Source: Sodalis glossinidius str. 'morsitans' (GTDB lineage Bacteria; Pseudomonadota; Gammaproteobacteria; Enterobacterales; Enterobacteriaceae). Taken from it: a DNA stretch of 64,000 nucleotides. The stretch lies in assembly GCF_000010085.1 (NCBI RefSeq), contig NC_007712.1, positions 930,001 to 994,000 on the forward strand. Reading direction: 5' to 3'. Shown here piece by piece: positions 8,479-17,306 of this stretch. The notes under the pieces were generated by a model. The model worked only from the letters and a program-made list of their open reading frames with translations. It was not told where the DNA came from and did no database searches. Both the position numbers and the translations under genes were made by a program. Position 1 is the first letter of the stretch. The number at the start of each line of letters is the position of its first letter.

Positions 8479-8742
8479 TGCGCCAATGATTTTCTCTCTC
8501 TTACCTCTCTCTGTTTCCATTTTGATAACCTGCTCTACCGTGAAGCGGCAAAACGCCCCGCAATGCCGCAGCCGGTGAACGACTTCTTGTCTTCTGTGGC
8601 CATACCGCCATGGGGCCGCCGTTTCGCCTATCTCGCCCGGACCACCGCCCTGTCACAGCGCGTGATTCCAATCCAGGGAGCACATCTGGTGCCAACAGAA
8701 TCAGCGACAATGTTACGAGATTGCGCTAAAGTAAACGCTTAA
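8479..8742 (+). other. Unassigned open stretch between argV and yqaB
   Basis: One frame stays open from the tRNA to the TAA at 8740-8742, with protein-like composition toward its end (VNDFLSSVAIPPWGRRFAYL, then RTTALSQRVIPIQGAH). There is no plausible start codon with a ribosome site, and I do not recognise the family. It may be the 3' end of a gene whose 5' part was deleted when the tRNA array shrank, or it may be chance. Confidence 0.3.
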
Positions 8743-8765
8743 TTTACAGCTTCAGGTGAGCAACG

Positions 8766-9338
8766 ATGTACGATCAGTACCAAGGATTGATCTTCGATAT
8801 GGATGGTACGCTGCTTGATACGGAACCGACCCACCGCAAAGCCTGGAGACAGGCGTTGGCCCCTTATGGGATGCAGTTCGACGAGGCGGCGGTCGTCTCG
8901 TTAAACGGGTCGCCGACCTGGCATATCGCGAAAATGATCATTGAAAGTCATCAGGCCCAGATGGATCCCCATCAGCTGGCTAGCGAAAAAACCGCGGCGC
9001 TACACAAAATTCTCTTTGACGATGTGACCGCGCTGCCCCTTATTGACGTGGTCAAGCGCTACCATGGTAAGCGTCCTATGGCGGTGGGTACCGGCAGTGA
9101 ACATGCGATAGCGGAGGCCCTGTTGCGCCATCTCGGGCTGCTGCACTACTTTGACACCATTGTCGGTGCCGATGACGTTACCCGTCATAAACCCGATCCG
9201 CAAACCTTCCTGCGCTGCGCGGAGCTTATCGGTGTTTCCCCCGAAGCCTGCGTGGTTTTTGAGGACGCCGACTTTGGTATCATGGCCGCACAGGCTGCCA
9301 GGATGGCGTTTGTGGATGTCCGTGCCTTGAGCGCGTGA
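8766..9338 (+). CDS. yqaB: Fructose-1-phosphate phosphatase-like HAD hydrolase YqaB
   Basis: A 190-residue haloacid dehalogenase-family phosphatase. The nucleophile motif I FDMDGTLLDTEP (residues about 10-21), motif II GTGSE, motif III with the lysine KPDP, and motif IV FEDADFG are all present. E. coli YqaB dephosphorylates fructose-1-phosphate and 6-phosphogluconate in vitro. The neighbour yqaA, present in E. coli between yqaB and gshA, is absent here. Start ATG 8766 follows AGGTGAGC. Confidence 0.95.
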   Translation: MYDQYQGLIFDMDGTLLDTEPTHRKAWRQALAPYGMQFDEAAVVSLNGSPTWHIAKMIIESHQAQMDPHQLASEKTAALHKILFDDVTALPLIDVVKRYHGKRPMAVGTGSEHAIAEALLRHLGLLHYFDTIVGADDVTRHKPDPQTFLRCAELIGVSPEACVVFEDADFGIMAAQAARMAFVDVRALSA

Positions 9339-9414
9339 CGTTGACCAGACATAGCTATCAACAAGTCGGCTCCCTTATGCTAAGCCCAAATACTGTCAAC
9401 TGCGGGAGGTCAAT

Positions 9415-10977
9415 TTGATCCCGGATGTATCCACCGCGCTTTCCTGGCTGGAAGCCAACCCTCAAGCACTGAAGGGCATTCGTCGCGGCGTAGAGCGCGA
9501 AGGGCTGCGCATCAATGCCAACGGCAGCCTGGCGCAGACCCCCCATCCTGAATCGCTCGGTTCGGCGCTGACCCATAAGTGGATCACTACCGATTTTGCC
9601 GAAGCGCTGCTGGAATTTATTACGCCGGTTGACGACGATATCGATCATATGCTGACACTGTTGCGCGATATCCACCGCTACGTCGCTCGCCGTCTGGGTG
9701 ATGAACGCCTATGGCCGATGAGCATGCCCTGTTTCATTGACAGCGCTCAACCCATTGAACTGGCGCAATACGGCAGCTCCAACATCGGGCGGATGAAAAC
9801 TCTGTACCGGAAAGGATTAAAGAATCGTTACAGCGCGCTGATGCAGGTGATAGCCGGCGTACATTACAATTTCTCTCTGCCGCTGGCCTTCTGGCAGGCT
9901 TACGCCGGTATCCGCGATGAGGCGAGCGGCAAAGAGGCGATTTCCGCCGGCTATCTGCGGCTTATCCGCAATTACTACCGCTTCGGCTGGATTATCCTGT
10001 ATCTGTTCGGCGCCTCGCCGGGTATTTGTCCATCTTTCCTGAACGGCCGCAAGACCGATCTGCTGTTTGAACAAGCACCATCGGGGCTCATTTACCTGCC
10101 CTATGCCACCTCACTGCGCCTGAGCGATTTAGGCTATACCAACAAGTCCCAGAGTCAGTTGAACATTACCTTTAACCATCTGGACGAGTATGTCCGCGGT
10201 TTGAAGCAGGCGATTAAAACGCCCTCTGCCGACTATCAGCGCATGGGGCTGCAACGAGGCGGCCATTATCTGCAGTTGAATACCAACGTGCTGCAAATTG
10301 AAAATGAACTATACGCGCCGATACGCCCGAAACGCGTAACGCGAGATGACGAATCCCCGTCCGATGCGCTGATGCGCGGCGGTATCGAGTATGTCGAAGT
10401 GCGCTCGCTGGACATCAACCCCTTCTCGCCGGTGGGCGTTGACGAGGAGCAGGCGCGCTTTCTGGATCTTTTCCTGATTTGGTGTACGCTGGCTGAAGCA
10501 CCCGAAATGAGCGCGGAAGAATTACGCTGTACCCGCACCAATTGGAATCGGGTGATCCTCGAAGGGCGCAAGCCCGGCCTGATGCTTGGCATTGACTGCG
10601 GCAGCACCGAGCAGCCGCTGACGATCCTTGGCAAATCGCTGTTTAGCGATCTGCGGCGCGTGGCCGAAACCCTCGATAGCAACAATGGCGACACGCACTA
10701 CCAGCTGGTGTGCGATAAACTGGTGGCGGGCTTCGATAATCCCGAACTGACGCTCTCCGCCCGTTTTATGGATCAATTGATAGAGCATGGTATTGGCGGG
10801 CTGGGGCTTATTCTGGCCAACGACTATCGCCAGACGCTGCGCGATGAACCGCTGCAGGTGCTAAACGAAGCGCAACTGGATGAAGAACGCCTGCGATCCT
10901 GGCAACGACAGCGTAGCCTTGAAGTGGCGGACCACCTGAGTTTTGATGAGTTTTTGGCGAGCCAGAACGGGCGCTGA
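9415..10977 (+). CDS. gshA: Glutamate-cysteine ligase
   Basis: A 520-residue enzyme joining glutamate and cysteine, the first and rate-limiting step of glutathione synthesis. It starts with TTG, as in E. coli, preceded by GGGAGGT; the N-terminus MIPDVSTALSWLEANPQALKGI aligns with the E. coli protein without offset once split by family variation. Typical segments are RRGVEREGLRIN, HKWITTDFAEALLEFITP, GVHYNFSLPLAFW and IEYVEVRSLDINPFSP. No disruption. The sRNA gene micA sits just downstream on the opposite strand. Confidence 0.97.
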   Translation: MIPDVSTALSWLEANPQALKGIRRGVEREGLRINANGSLAQTPHPESLGSALTHKWITTDFAEALLEFITPVDDDIDHMLTLLRDIHRYVARRLGDERLWPMSMPCFIDSAQPIELAQYGSSNIGRMKTLYRKGLKNRYSALMQVIAGVHYNFSLPLAFWQAYAGIRDEASGKEAISAGYLRLIRNYYRFGWIILYLFGASPGICPSFLNGRKTDLLFEQAPSGLIYLPYATSLRLSDLGYTNKSQSQLNITFNHLDEYVRGLKQAIKTPSADYQRMGLQRGGHYLQLNTNVLQIENELYAPIRPKRVTRDDESPSDALMRGGIEYVEVRSLDINPFSPVGVDEEQARFLDLFLIWCTLAEAPEMSAEELRCTRTNWNRVILEGRKPGLMLGIDCGSTEQPLTILGKSLFSDLRRVAETLDSNNGDTHYQLVCDKLVAGFDNPELTLSARFMDQLIEHGIGGLGLILANDYRQTLRDEPLQVLNEAQLDEERLRSWQRQRSLEVADHLSFDEFLASQNGR

Positions 10978-10982
10978 AAAAA

Positions 10983-11056
10983 GAAAAGGCCACAGAAACT
11001 GTGGCTAAATTAACATTCCTGTTAACAGGGATGATGATAACAAATGCGCATCTTTC
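10983..11056 (-). ncRNA. micA: MicA small RNA
   Basis: The reverse strand between gshA and luxS reads GAAAGATGCGCATTTGTTAT, then CATCATCCCTG, a short stem-loop, an A/T-rich Hfq-type stretch and a terminator stem GCCACAG-TTT-CTGTGGC followed by a U-rich tail. The 5' seed region GCGCATTTGTTATCATCATC is that of E. coli MicA, which pairs with the ompA mRNA start and other porin/envelope mRNAs under sigma-E control. Location between gshA and luxS and opposite orientation are the same as in E. coli. About 74 nt. The 3' end is taken at the U-tract and is approximate. Confidence 0.92.
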
Positions 11057-11120
11057 ATTAATTAGGACCCACGGCGGGGAAAAAGGTTTCCTTACATTCG
11101 CAAAAAATAAATTATTTTTA

Positions 11121-11130
11121 AAGGAGGTGG
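11121..11130 (+). promoter_or_regulatory. Near-perfect Shine-Dalgarno of luxS
   Basis: AAGGAGGTGG lies 4-13 nt before the luxS ATG, almost the full anti-16S complement. It supports the choice of 11135 as start and predicts strong translation. Confidence 0.8.
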
Positions 11131-11134
11131 AATC

Positions 11135-11650
11135 ATGCCACTTTTGGATAGCTTTACCGTAGACCATACCCGTATGGCAGCGCCTGCGGTTCGTGTTGCG
11201 AAAACCATGAAAACACCTCATGGTGATACTATCACCGTCTTTGACCTGCGTTTTTGCCGGCCGAATCTGGAAGTCATGCCGGAGCGGGGCATCCACACCC
11301 TAGAGCATTTGTTTGCGGGCTTTATGCGTAACCATCTGAACGGTGAAGGCGTTGAAATCGTGGATATTTCCCCGATGGGCTGCCGTACCGGTTTCTATAT
11401 GAGCCTTATCGGCGCGCCGGAGGAACAGCGCGTGGCCGATGCCTGGAAAGCGGCGATGGCGGATGTGTTGAAAGTTAAAGACCAGAAGCAGATCCCTGAG
11501 CTGAATGAGTACCAGTGCGGCACGTATCAAATGCATTCGCTCACGGAAGCGCAAGATATCGCGCAACATATTCTGGATAACGCTATCCGCGTCAACCAGA
11601 ACGACGAACTGACTTTGCCGAAAGAAAAGCTGGCGGAACTACACATCTAG
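11135..11650 (+). CDS. luxS: S-ribosylhomocysteine lyase LuxS
   Basis: A 171-residue metalloenzyme that splits S-ribosylhomocysteine into homocysteine and DPD, the precursor of autoinducer-2, within the activated methyl cycle. The metal ligands HTLEH (54-58) and Cys128 in YQCGTY are present, as is the catalytic Cys in [10 protein letters not shown]. Length equals that of E. coli LuxS. The gene is intact, so AI-2 production is possible. Confidence 0.98.
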
Positions 11651-11782
11651 TCTAGCGCGGGCCGGGGGGGGGGATGTTCGCATGGTCCGCCGCCTTGGCC
11701 GCATTAACGGTTGGCACGGCGGTGGACGGTGGCGGGCTCAACCGGCAGAGGAGTCAGTAGATCTTCACCCTCAACCAAAGAT

Positions 11783-11810
11783 AAAAGCTCACCCCCGGGT
11801 GAGCTTTTTT
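11783..11810 (+). terminator. Terminator downstream of luxS
   Basis: Stem AAAAGCTCACCC / GGGTGAGCTTTT with a tiny loop, followed by TTTTTT. It may serve both luxS and, read from the other side, the convergent corB gene. Confidence 0.85.
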
Positions 11811-11897
11811 AGTTTCTGCTCGCGAGAGATTACCCGTTACGGTCTCATGCGCCCTGCAAAGCCTGTGCAACGGCGTGGCTCTGCGCAGACGGCGCGT

Positions 11898-13187
11898 TTA
11901 TTTGCCGTCGACGCCCTGCTTTAACGGTTTGATAGGGGTGATGCGCACCTGCTTTATCATATTGTCCTGCACATCCAGAATATCAATTTGATAGCTGCCG
12001 ATATGCGTATGGGTATTGGCTAGCGGAATATCCTCCAGCACCTCCAGCAGCATGCCGTTGATAGTGCGCGCTTCCTCTTCCGGTAGCGACCAGTTAAACG
12101 CCTTGTTCAACTCCCGGATACTGGCGCCGCCCTCGATAATCACCGAACCGTCGCTTTGCGGAATGACTTCTTCCGCCAGGCTCGGGGACATGGAGGTTGT
12201 GAAATCTCCCACGATCTCCTCAAGAATATCTTCCACCGTCACCAGCCCCTGGATATCGCCGTACTCATTGACGATGATGCCCACCTTCTCTTTATTGCGC
12301 TGGAACTTCACCAGCTGCACATTAAGCGGCGTTCCTTCTGGCACATAATAAATTTCGTCGGCGGCGCGCAGCAGGTTTTCTTTGGTAAATTCCTGCTTTT
12401 CCGTCATCAAACGGTAGGCTTCACGCACCCGCAGCATACCGATTGCGTCATCAAGGTTATCGCGATACAGCACGATACGGCCATGAGGGGAGTGGGTTAG
12501 TTGACGAATAATCGACCGCCACTCGTCGTTGACGTTGATGCCGACAATCTCATTGCGCGGAACCATGATGTCGTTAACGGTCACTTTTTCCAAGTCCAGC
12601 ACGGAAATCAGCATGTCCTGATTGCGACGCGAAATCATCGAGTGGGATTCCGTCACGATGGTGCGCAGCTCTTCCTTACTCAGCGCATCGCGTACGTTGG
12701 AAGGGAGCCTGATGCCCATCAGCCGCATAAGCAGCCGGGTAATCAGATTCAGCAGCCACACTATCGGCAACATTAGTTTTTGCAGCGGCACCAACAGCAG
12801 GCTGCTTGGGAAAGCGATACGTTCAGGATAGAGCGCCGCCACGGTTTTTGGCAGCACCTCGGCGAACAGCAGCACCACAAAGGTCAAAACGCCGGTGGCG
12901 ATGGCTACGCCGAGATCGCCGTACAGACGCATCCCGACAATGGTCGCCAGCGCCGACGCAAGAATGTTGACTAGATTATTGCCAATCAGCACCAGACTCA
13001 GCAATTGATCCGTACGCCGCAGCAACTTCTCAACGCGGCGGGCGCCGCGGTTGCCCTGTTTGGCCTGATGACGCAGACGATAGCGGTTTAACGTCATCAT
13101 GCCGGTTTCGGAAGCGGAAAAATAGGCGGAAACCAATACCATGATAATAAGGATGATCAGCAGTGTACTGGTTGAAACATGTTCCAA
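11898..13187 (-). CDS. yfjD: CNNM/CorC-family transporter, CorB/YfjD
   Basis: A 429-residue inner-membrane protein. An N-terminal CNNM (DUF21) domain with four membrane helices (residues about 5-180, including SAYFSASETGMMTLNRYR and VVLLFAEVLPKTVAALYPE) is followed by paired CBS domains (about 200-330, IMVPRNEIVGI and VNEYGDIQGLVTVEDILEEIVGD) and a C-terminal CorC_HlyC domain. CNNM/CorC proteins are linked to Mg2+ and Co2+ efflux or resistance. It is followed closely by ypjD upstream in the same direction, as in E. coli. Confidence 0.94.
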   Translation of the reverse strand: MEHVSTSTLLIILIIMVLVSAYFSASETGMMTLNRYRLRHQAKQGNRGARRVEKLLRRTDQLLSLVLIGNNLVNILASALATIVGMRLYGDLGVAIATGVLTFVVLLFAEVLPKTVAALYPERIAFPSSLLLVPLQKLMLPIVWLLNLITRLLMRLMGIRLPSNVRDALSKEELRTIVTESHSMISRRNQDMLISVLDLEKVTVNDIMVPRNEIVGINVNDEWRSIIRQLTHSPHGRIVLYRDNLDDAIGMLRVREAYRLMTEKQEFTKENLLRAADEIYYVPEGTPLNVQLVKFQRNKEKVGIIVNEYGDIQGLVTVEDILEEIVGDFTTSMSPSLAEEVIPQSDGSVIIEGGASIRELNKAFNWSLPEEEARTINGMLLEVLEDIPLANTHTHIGSYQIDILDVQDNMIKQVRITPIKPLKQGVDGK

Positions 13188-13213
13188 AGTGGGCTTTCCT
13201 TATCGGCGTTATC

Positions 13214-14002
13214 TTACGCCATCACATTTTGCCAAATTCGGCTGCCGAAATAGGCCAGCGTCAGCAATAGCACGCCCAGCACGCTGAGCCACACCACCCG
13301 GCGGCCGCGCCAGCCCTGCCGGTAATGACCCCATAGTATTACAATATAGACCAGCCAGGCGATGAAAGAGAGTATCGCTTTATGCCGGTTCTCGGCGACA
13401 AACCAATCCCGTATAAAGAAAAGACCCGTGGCGAGCGTCAGCGTCAGCAGCACCACGCCGACCTGCGTGATGTGGAACATTTTACGCTCAATACCCATCA
13501 GCGGCGGCATATCGGAATGAAAATTCAGCTTCTTGTTTTTCAACAGGTAATCGAGCCAGGTCAATTGGAACGCGTACAGCGCGGCGATAATCAGCACCGC
13601 ATAGGAAAACAGCGCCAGGCCGATATGCACCATCAAACCGGGCGTTGCTTCCAAGTGGGTGATGAATTCACCCGGCATCAGCGTAATGAACGCCACATGA
13701 ATCATCGCGAAGATATAGACGATAGGCAATAAGAACCAACCGCGGTTGCGCGACGCCGCCACCGTCATCACCACGCAAATAATAAGGCTGATTAAGGAGC
13801 CCACGTTCAACAAGCTCAGATTCTGCCCCGCCTGCACGCCGAAGATACGTAGCCAGATGAGAACGCCATGTCCCAACATCGTCACCGTGGCCGACAGTAG
13901 GGCCAGCCGGCGATAGGCGCTGCTGCGGCGCAAAATGCTGTGCAGAATCAGGCCGAGGCTTAAAGAGTAGGAAATAAAGGCCAGAAGGGAAATCCAGGAC
14001 AT
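13214..14002 (-). CDS. ypjD: YpjD, inner-membrane protein of the cytochrome c assembly/HemX family
   Basis: 262 residues with about eight hydrophobic helices and the cytochrome c assembly core LFSYAVLIIAALYAFQLTWLDYLLK, which includes the aromatic-rich stretch of the family, and a C-terminal FFIRDWFVAENRHKAILSFIAWL. In E. coli ypjD is adjacent to ffh and yfjD, as here. Involvement in metal or haem handling is suggested for the family but the precise role is not known. It lies 26 nt upstream of corB in the same orientation, likely co-transcribed. Confidence 0.92.
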   Translation of the reverse strand: MSWISLLAFISYSLSLGLILHSILRRSSAYRRLALLSATVTMLGHGVLIWLRIFGVQAGQNLSLLNVGSLISLIICVVMTVAASRNRGWFLLPIVYIFAMIHVAFITLMPGEFITHLEATPGLMVHIGLALFSYAVLIIAALYAFQLTWLDYLLKNKKLNFHSDMPPLMGIERKMFHITQVGVVLLTLTLATGLFFIRDWFVAENRHKAILSFIAWLVYIVILWGHYRQGWRGRRVVWLSVLGVLLLTLAYFGSRIWQNVMA

Positions 14003-14167
14003 AGCAGCGTCATCGTCTGACTTAAATAAAAGAGGCGACCAGTATAGCCTTCAGCGCGTCATGCTCCAACCGTTGTCGTAAGGGGTGCAGCGATCCCGGC
14101 CTGCTTCGTGTTATACTGCCGCCAATAATGTCGCGCAAGCGGCCGGACGCTACGTTGAGTAAAAACG

Positions 14168-15529
14168 ATGTTTGACAATTTATCCGATCGATTATCGCGC
14201 ACGTTGCGCAATATCAGCGGCAGAGGCCGCCTGACTGAAGACAATATCAAAGATACCCTGCGGGAAGTCCGCATGGCGCTGCTGGAAGCGGATGTGGCGC
14301 TACCTGTGGTGCGGGATTTTATCAGCCGGGTCAAAGAGAGCGCGCTGGGGCAGGAAGTCAATAAAAGCCTGACGCCGGGACAGGAATTCGTCAAGATTGT
14401 GCGCTCCGAGCTGGTGAACGCCATGGGCGACGAAAACAACTCCCTTAATCTGGCGGCGCACCCGCCGGCCGTCGTGCTGATGGCGGGCTTGCAGGGGGCC
14501 GGGAAAACCACGAGCGTCGGCAAGCTCGGCAAATATCTGCGCGAGAAGCAGAAGAAGAAAGTGCTGGTGGTGTCCGCCGACGTCTATCGCCCGGCGGCGA
14601 TTAAACAGCTGGAAACCCTGGCCGAAACCGTCGGCGTTGATTTCTTCCCGTCCGACGCCGGCCAGAAGCCGATCGACATTGTCAATCAGGCGCTGAACCA
14701 GGCCAAGCTCAAGTTCTACGATGTGCTGCTGGTGGATACCGCCGGCCGCCTGCACGTGGATGAAACGATGATGGCGGAAATCATCGCCATTCACGCTTCT
14801 ATCACACCGGTGGAAACCCTGTTTGTGGTTGACGCCATGACCGGGCAGGACGCCGCCAATACCGCTAAAGCGTTTAATCAGGCGCTGCCGCTGACCGGGG
14901 TTATCCTGACCAAGGTGGACGGCGATGCGCGCGGCGGCGCGGCGCTCTCCATCCGGCATATCACCGGTAAACCGATCAAATTCATGGGCGTCGGTGAGAA
15001 AACCGATGCGCTGGAGCCGTTTTACCCCGATCGTCTGGCTGGACGAATACTCGGCATGGGCGACGTGTTGTCGCTTATCGAAGATATCGAGAGCAAAGTC
15101 GATCGCGCTCAGGCAGAAAAGCTGACCAGCAAGCTGAAAAAAGGCGATGGCTTCGACCTCACCGACTTCCTCGACCAGCTCAAGCAGATGCGTAATATGG
15201 GCGGTATGGCCAGCATGATGAGCAAGCTGCCCGGCGTCGGCCAGCTGCCGGACAACGTCAAATCGCAAATGTATGATAAAGTCCTGGTGCGCATGGAGGC
15301 TATCATCAATTCCATGACCGCCAAGGAGCGCGTCAGCCCGGACATTATTAAAGGTTCGCGCAAGCGTCGTATTGCCGCCGGCTCCGGCATGCAGGTCCAG
15401 GACGTCAACCGCTTGCTGAAACAGTTCGACGACATGCAGCGCATGATGAAGAAAATGAAAAAAGGCGGTATGGCGAAAATGATGCGCAATATGAAGGGCA
15501 TGATGCCGCCCGGCTTCCCCGGGCGTTAA
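14168..15529 (+). CDS. ffh: Signal recognition particle protein Ffh
   Basis: A 453-residue SRP54 homologue. With 4.5S RNA it binds signal sequences on ribosomes and hands them to FtsY. Order: N domain (1-85), G domain with P-loop GLQGAGKTTSVGKL, DVYRPAAIKQL, DTAGRLHVDE and TKVDGDARGG, then a methionine-rich M domain (about 325-430, RNMGGMASMMSKLPG and MQRMMKKMKKGGMAKMMRNM). Full length and undisrupted. Confidence 0.98.
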   Translation: MFDNLSDRLSRTLRNISGRGRLTEDNIKDTLREVRMALLEADVALPVVRDFISRVKESALGQEVNKSLTPGQEFVKIVRSELVNAMGDENNSLNLAAHPPAVVLMAGLQGAGKTTSVGKLGKYLREKQKKKVLVVSADVYRPAAIKQLETLAETVGVDFFPSDAGQKPIDIVNQALNQAKLKFYDVLLVDTAGRLHVDETMMAEIIAIHASITPVETLFVVDAMTGQDAANTAKAFNQALPLTGVILTKVDGDARGGAALSIRHITGKPIKFMGVGEKTDALEPFYPDRLAGRILGMGDVLSLIEDIESKVDRAQAEKLTSKLKKGDGFDLTDFLDQLKQMRNMGGMASMMSKLPGVGQLPDNVKSQMYDKVLVRMEAIINSMTAKERVSPDIIKGSRKRRIAAGSGMQVQDVNRLLKQFDDMQRMMKKMKKGGMAKMMRNMKGMMPPGFPGR

Positions 15530-15546
15530 CTATCGATTGCTTTTTA

Positions 15547-15578
15547 CCCCGAAACGAGTAAAATTTTGGGGCTTTTTA
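15547..15578 (+). terminator. Terminator after ffh
   Basis: Stem CCCCGAAA / TTTTGGGG with one G-T pair and a 9-nt loop, followed by a U-rich tail CTTTTTA, 18 nt past the ffh stop. Confidence 0.7.
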
Positions 15579-15583
15579 TACGG

Positions 15584-15614
15584 CAACCGGGCCCCGACAG
15601 GGCCCGGTTGTTTT
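15584..15614 (+). terminator. Strong hairpin with U-run in the rpsP leader (attenuator or second ffh terminator)
   Basis: An 11-bp perfect GC-rich stem (CAACCGGGCCC / GGGCCCGGTTG), 5-nt loop, then TTTT. Its end lies only about 20 nt before the rpsP start codon, so any promoter for rpsP located upstream would have to read through it. Confidence 0.75.
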
Positions 15615-15633
15615 ATTAACTAAAGAGGATGTT

Positions 15634-15882
15634 ATGGTAACAATTCGTTTGGCACGTGGCGGCGCTAAAAAACGCCCGTTCTATCAAATCGTCGTGACCG
15701 ACAGCCGCAATGCCCGCGACGGTCGCTTTATTGAACGTATTGGCTTTTTCAACCCGATCGCCACCGGTCAGGCTGAAGGTCTGCGTTTGGATCTGGATCG
15801 TATTGAACATTGGGTTGGCCAGGGCGCAACGGTTTCCGAACGCGTTTCCGCGCTGATTAAAGACGCGAAAAAAGCAGCCTAA
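15634..15882 (+). CDS. rpsP: 30S ribosomal protein S16
   Basis: 82 residues, the enterobacterial length. MVTIRLARGGAKKRPFYQIV and IERIGFFNP are diagnostic of bS16, an early assembly protein of the 30S body. First gene of rpsP-rimM-trmD-rplS; preceded by AAGAGG. Confidence 0.98.
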   Translation: MVTIRLARGGAKKRPFYQIVVTDSRNARDGRFIERIGFFNPIATGQAEGLRLDLDRIEHWVGQGATVSERVSALIKDAKKAA

Positions 15883-15900
15883 CACCTGCTGGTGGTGAAA

Positions 15901-16449
15901 ATGAGCAAACAACTCCGTATCGCAGCACCCGTTGAGCCGGTAGTCGTGGGCAAGATGGGCTCGGCGTATGGCATTCGCGGTTGGCTCAGAGTGTTTTCAT
16001 CCACTGAAGAAGCCGAAAGCATTTTTGATTACCAGCCCTGGTTTATCAAAAGGGCCCGAGAGTGGCAGCCGATCGGGCTGGAAAGCTGGAAGCGCCACAA
16101 TCAGGATCTGATCATCAAGGTCAGGGACATCGAAGACCGGGAAGCGGCCACGCTGCTGACCAATTGCGAAATCGTCGTCGACGCGTCGCAATTACCGGAT
16201 CTCGACAGCGGTGAGTATTACTGGAAAGACCTCCTGGGGTGCCAGGTTGTCACCGTTGGCGGTTATCAGCTGGGCGAAGTCATTGATTTGATGGAAACCG
16301 GCTCGAACGATGTTCTGGTGGTGAAAGCCAACCTGAAAGATGCCTTTGGCATTCAGGAGCGGTTAATTCCGTTCCTCGACGGGAAGGTGATTAAGAACGT
16401 CGATCTCGCGGCCCACATCATTGAAGTTGACTGGGATCCGGGCTTTTGA
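15901..16449 (+). CDS. rimM: Ribosome maturation factor RimM
   Basis: 182 residues that assist maturation of the 30S head near S19. The start at ATG 15901 gives MSKQLRIAAPVEPVVVGKMG, matching E. coli MSKQL; an in-frame upstream GTG adds three residues without homology. The N-terminal RimM barrel holds GSAYGIRGWLRVFSSTE, the C-terminal PRC barrel YYWKDLLGCQV and METGSNDVLVVKAN. Overlaps the region preceding trmD, consistent with translational coupling. Confidence 0.97.
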   Translation: MSKQLRIAAPVEPVVVGKMGSAYGIRGWLRVFSSTEEAESIFDYQPWFIKRAREWQPIGLESWKRHNQDLIIKVRDIEDREAATLLTNCEIVVDASQLPDLDSGEYYWKDLLGCQVVTVGGYQLGEVIDLMETGSNDVLVVKANLKDAFGIQERLIPFLDGKVIKNVDLAAHIIEVDWDPGF

Positions 16450-16487
16450 ACCCCGAACTTGAGGGTGGCGATAGTGGAAGCGGTGGA

Positions 16488-17243
16488 ATGTGGATTGGCG
16501 TCATCAGTCTGTTCCCCGAGATGTTCCGTGCCATTACCGACTACGGGGTGACCGGCCGGGCAGTGAAGAATGGCCTGCTGAATGTGCAATGCTGGAGCCC
16601 GCGTGATTTTACCCACGACAGGCATCGTACGGTGGACGATCGCCCTTACGGCGGCGGACCGGGGATGCTGATGATGGTGCAGCCCTTGCAGGATGCGATT
16701 CACGAGGCAAAAAACAAGGCAGGCGAAGGGACAAAGGTGATTTATCTCTCCCCTCAGGGCCGCAAGCTCGATCAGCAAGGCGTGAGCGAGCTGGCCGCTA
16801 ACCCGAAGATGATTCTGGTGTGCGGCCGTTACGAAGGTATTGATGAGCGTTTAATCGCCACCGAGATTGATGAAGAATGGTCAATGGGTGATTATGTGCT
16901 CAGCGGCGGTGAATTAGCGGCGATGGCTCTGATTGACTCGGTATCCCGGTTCATCCCGGGTGTACTGGGACATGAAGCCTCCTCGGCGGAGGACTCCTTC
17001 GCCAGAGGGTTGCTGGATTGCCCGCACTATACCCGTCCTGAGGTATTGGCCGGCATGGAGGTACCGTCAGTTCTGCTGTCGGGTAATCATGCTGAAATTC
17101 GTCGCTGGCGTCTGAAACAGTCTTTGGGCCGTACCTGGCTCAGAAGACCTGAACTTCTGGAAAGCCTAGCTCTGACTGACGAGCAAGCAACATTGCTGAA
17201 CGAGTTCCAGCGGGAATATCGGGTAAGGCAACACGATGATTAA
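16488..17243 (+). CDS. trmD: tRNA (guanine-37-N1)-methyltransferase TrmD
   Basis: 251 residues, a SPOUT-family enzyme that makes m1G37 and so prevents +1 frameshifting. Starting at 16488 gives MWIGVISLFPEMFRAITDYG as in E. coli; a TTG 42 nt upstream would add unconserved residues. The knot region carries YEGIDERLI and GDYVLSGGELAAM, and the catalytic/tRNA-binding region DDRPYGGGPGMLMM. Intact, full length. Confidence 0.97.
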   Translation: MWIGVISLFPEMFRAITDYGVTGRAVKNGLLNVQCWSPRDFTHDRHRTVDDRPYGGGPGMLMMVQPLQDAIHEAKNKAGEGTKVIYLSPQGRKLDQQGVSELAANPKMILVCGRYEGIDERLIATEIDEEWSMGDYVLSGGELAAMALIDSVSRFIPGVLGHEASSAEDSFARGLLDCPHYTRPEVLAGMEVPSVLLSGNHAEIRRWRLKQSLGRTWLRRPELLESLALTDEQATLLNEFQREYRVRQHDD

Positions 17244-17306
17244 AGGGATTGGCCTGATGGCTGGTTAACCTGAACTATCAGTTTATCTAGGGTAAGAGAC
17301 CAAATT

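Noticed and set aside
12156..12974. Forward-strand open frames across corB
   Set aside because: Antisense shadows of the CNNM/CBS coding region on the reverse strand.
14300..15268. Reverse-strand open frame of 322 codons across ffh
   Set aside because: Shadow frame of ffh with His/Gln-rich composition typical of antisense translation.
16446..16487. Upstream TTG start for trmD
   Set aside because: The added residues are not conserved and MWIG at 16488 matches the family start with a good ribosome site.
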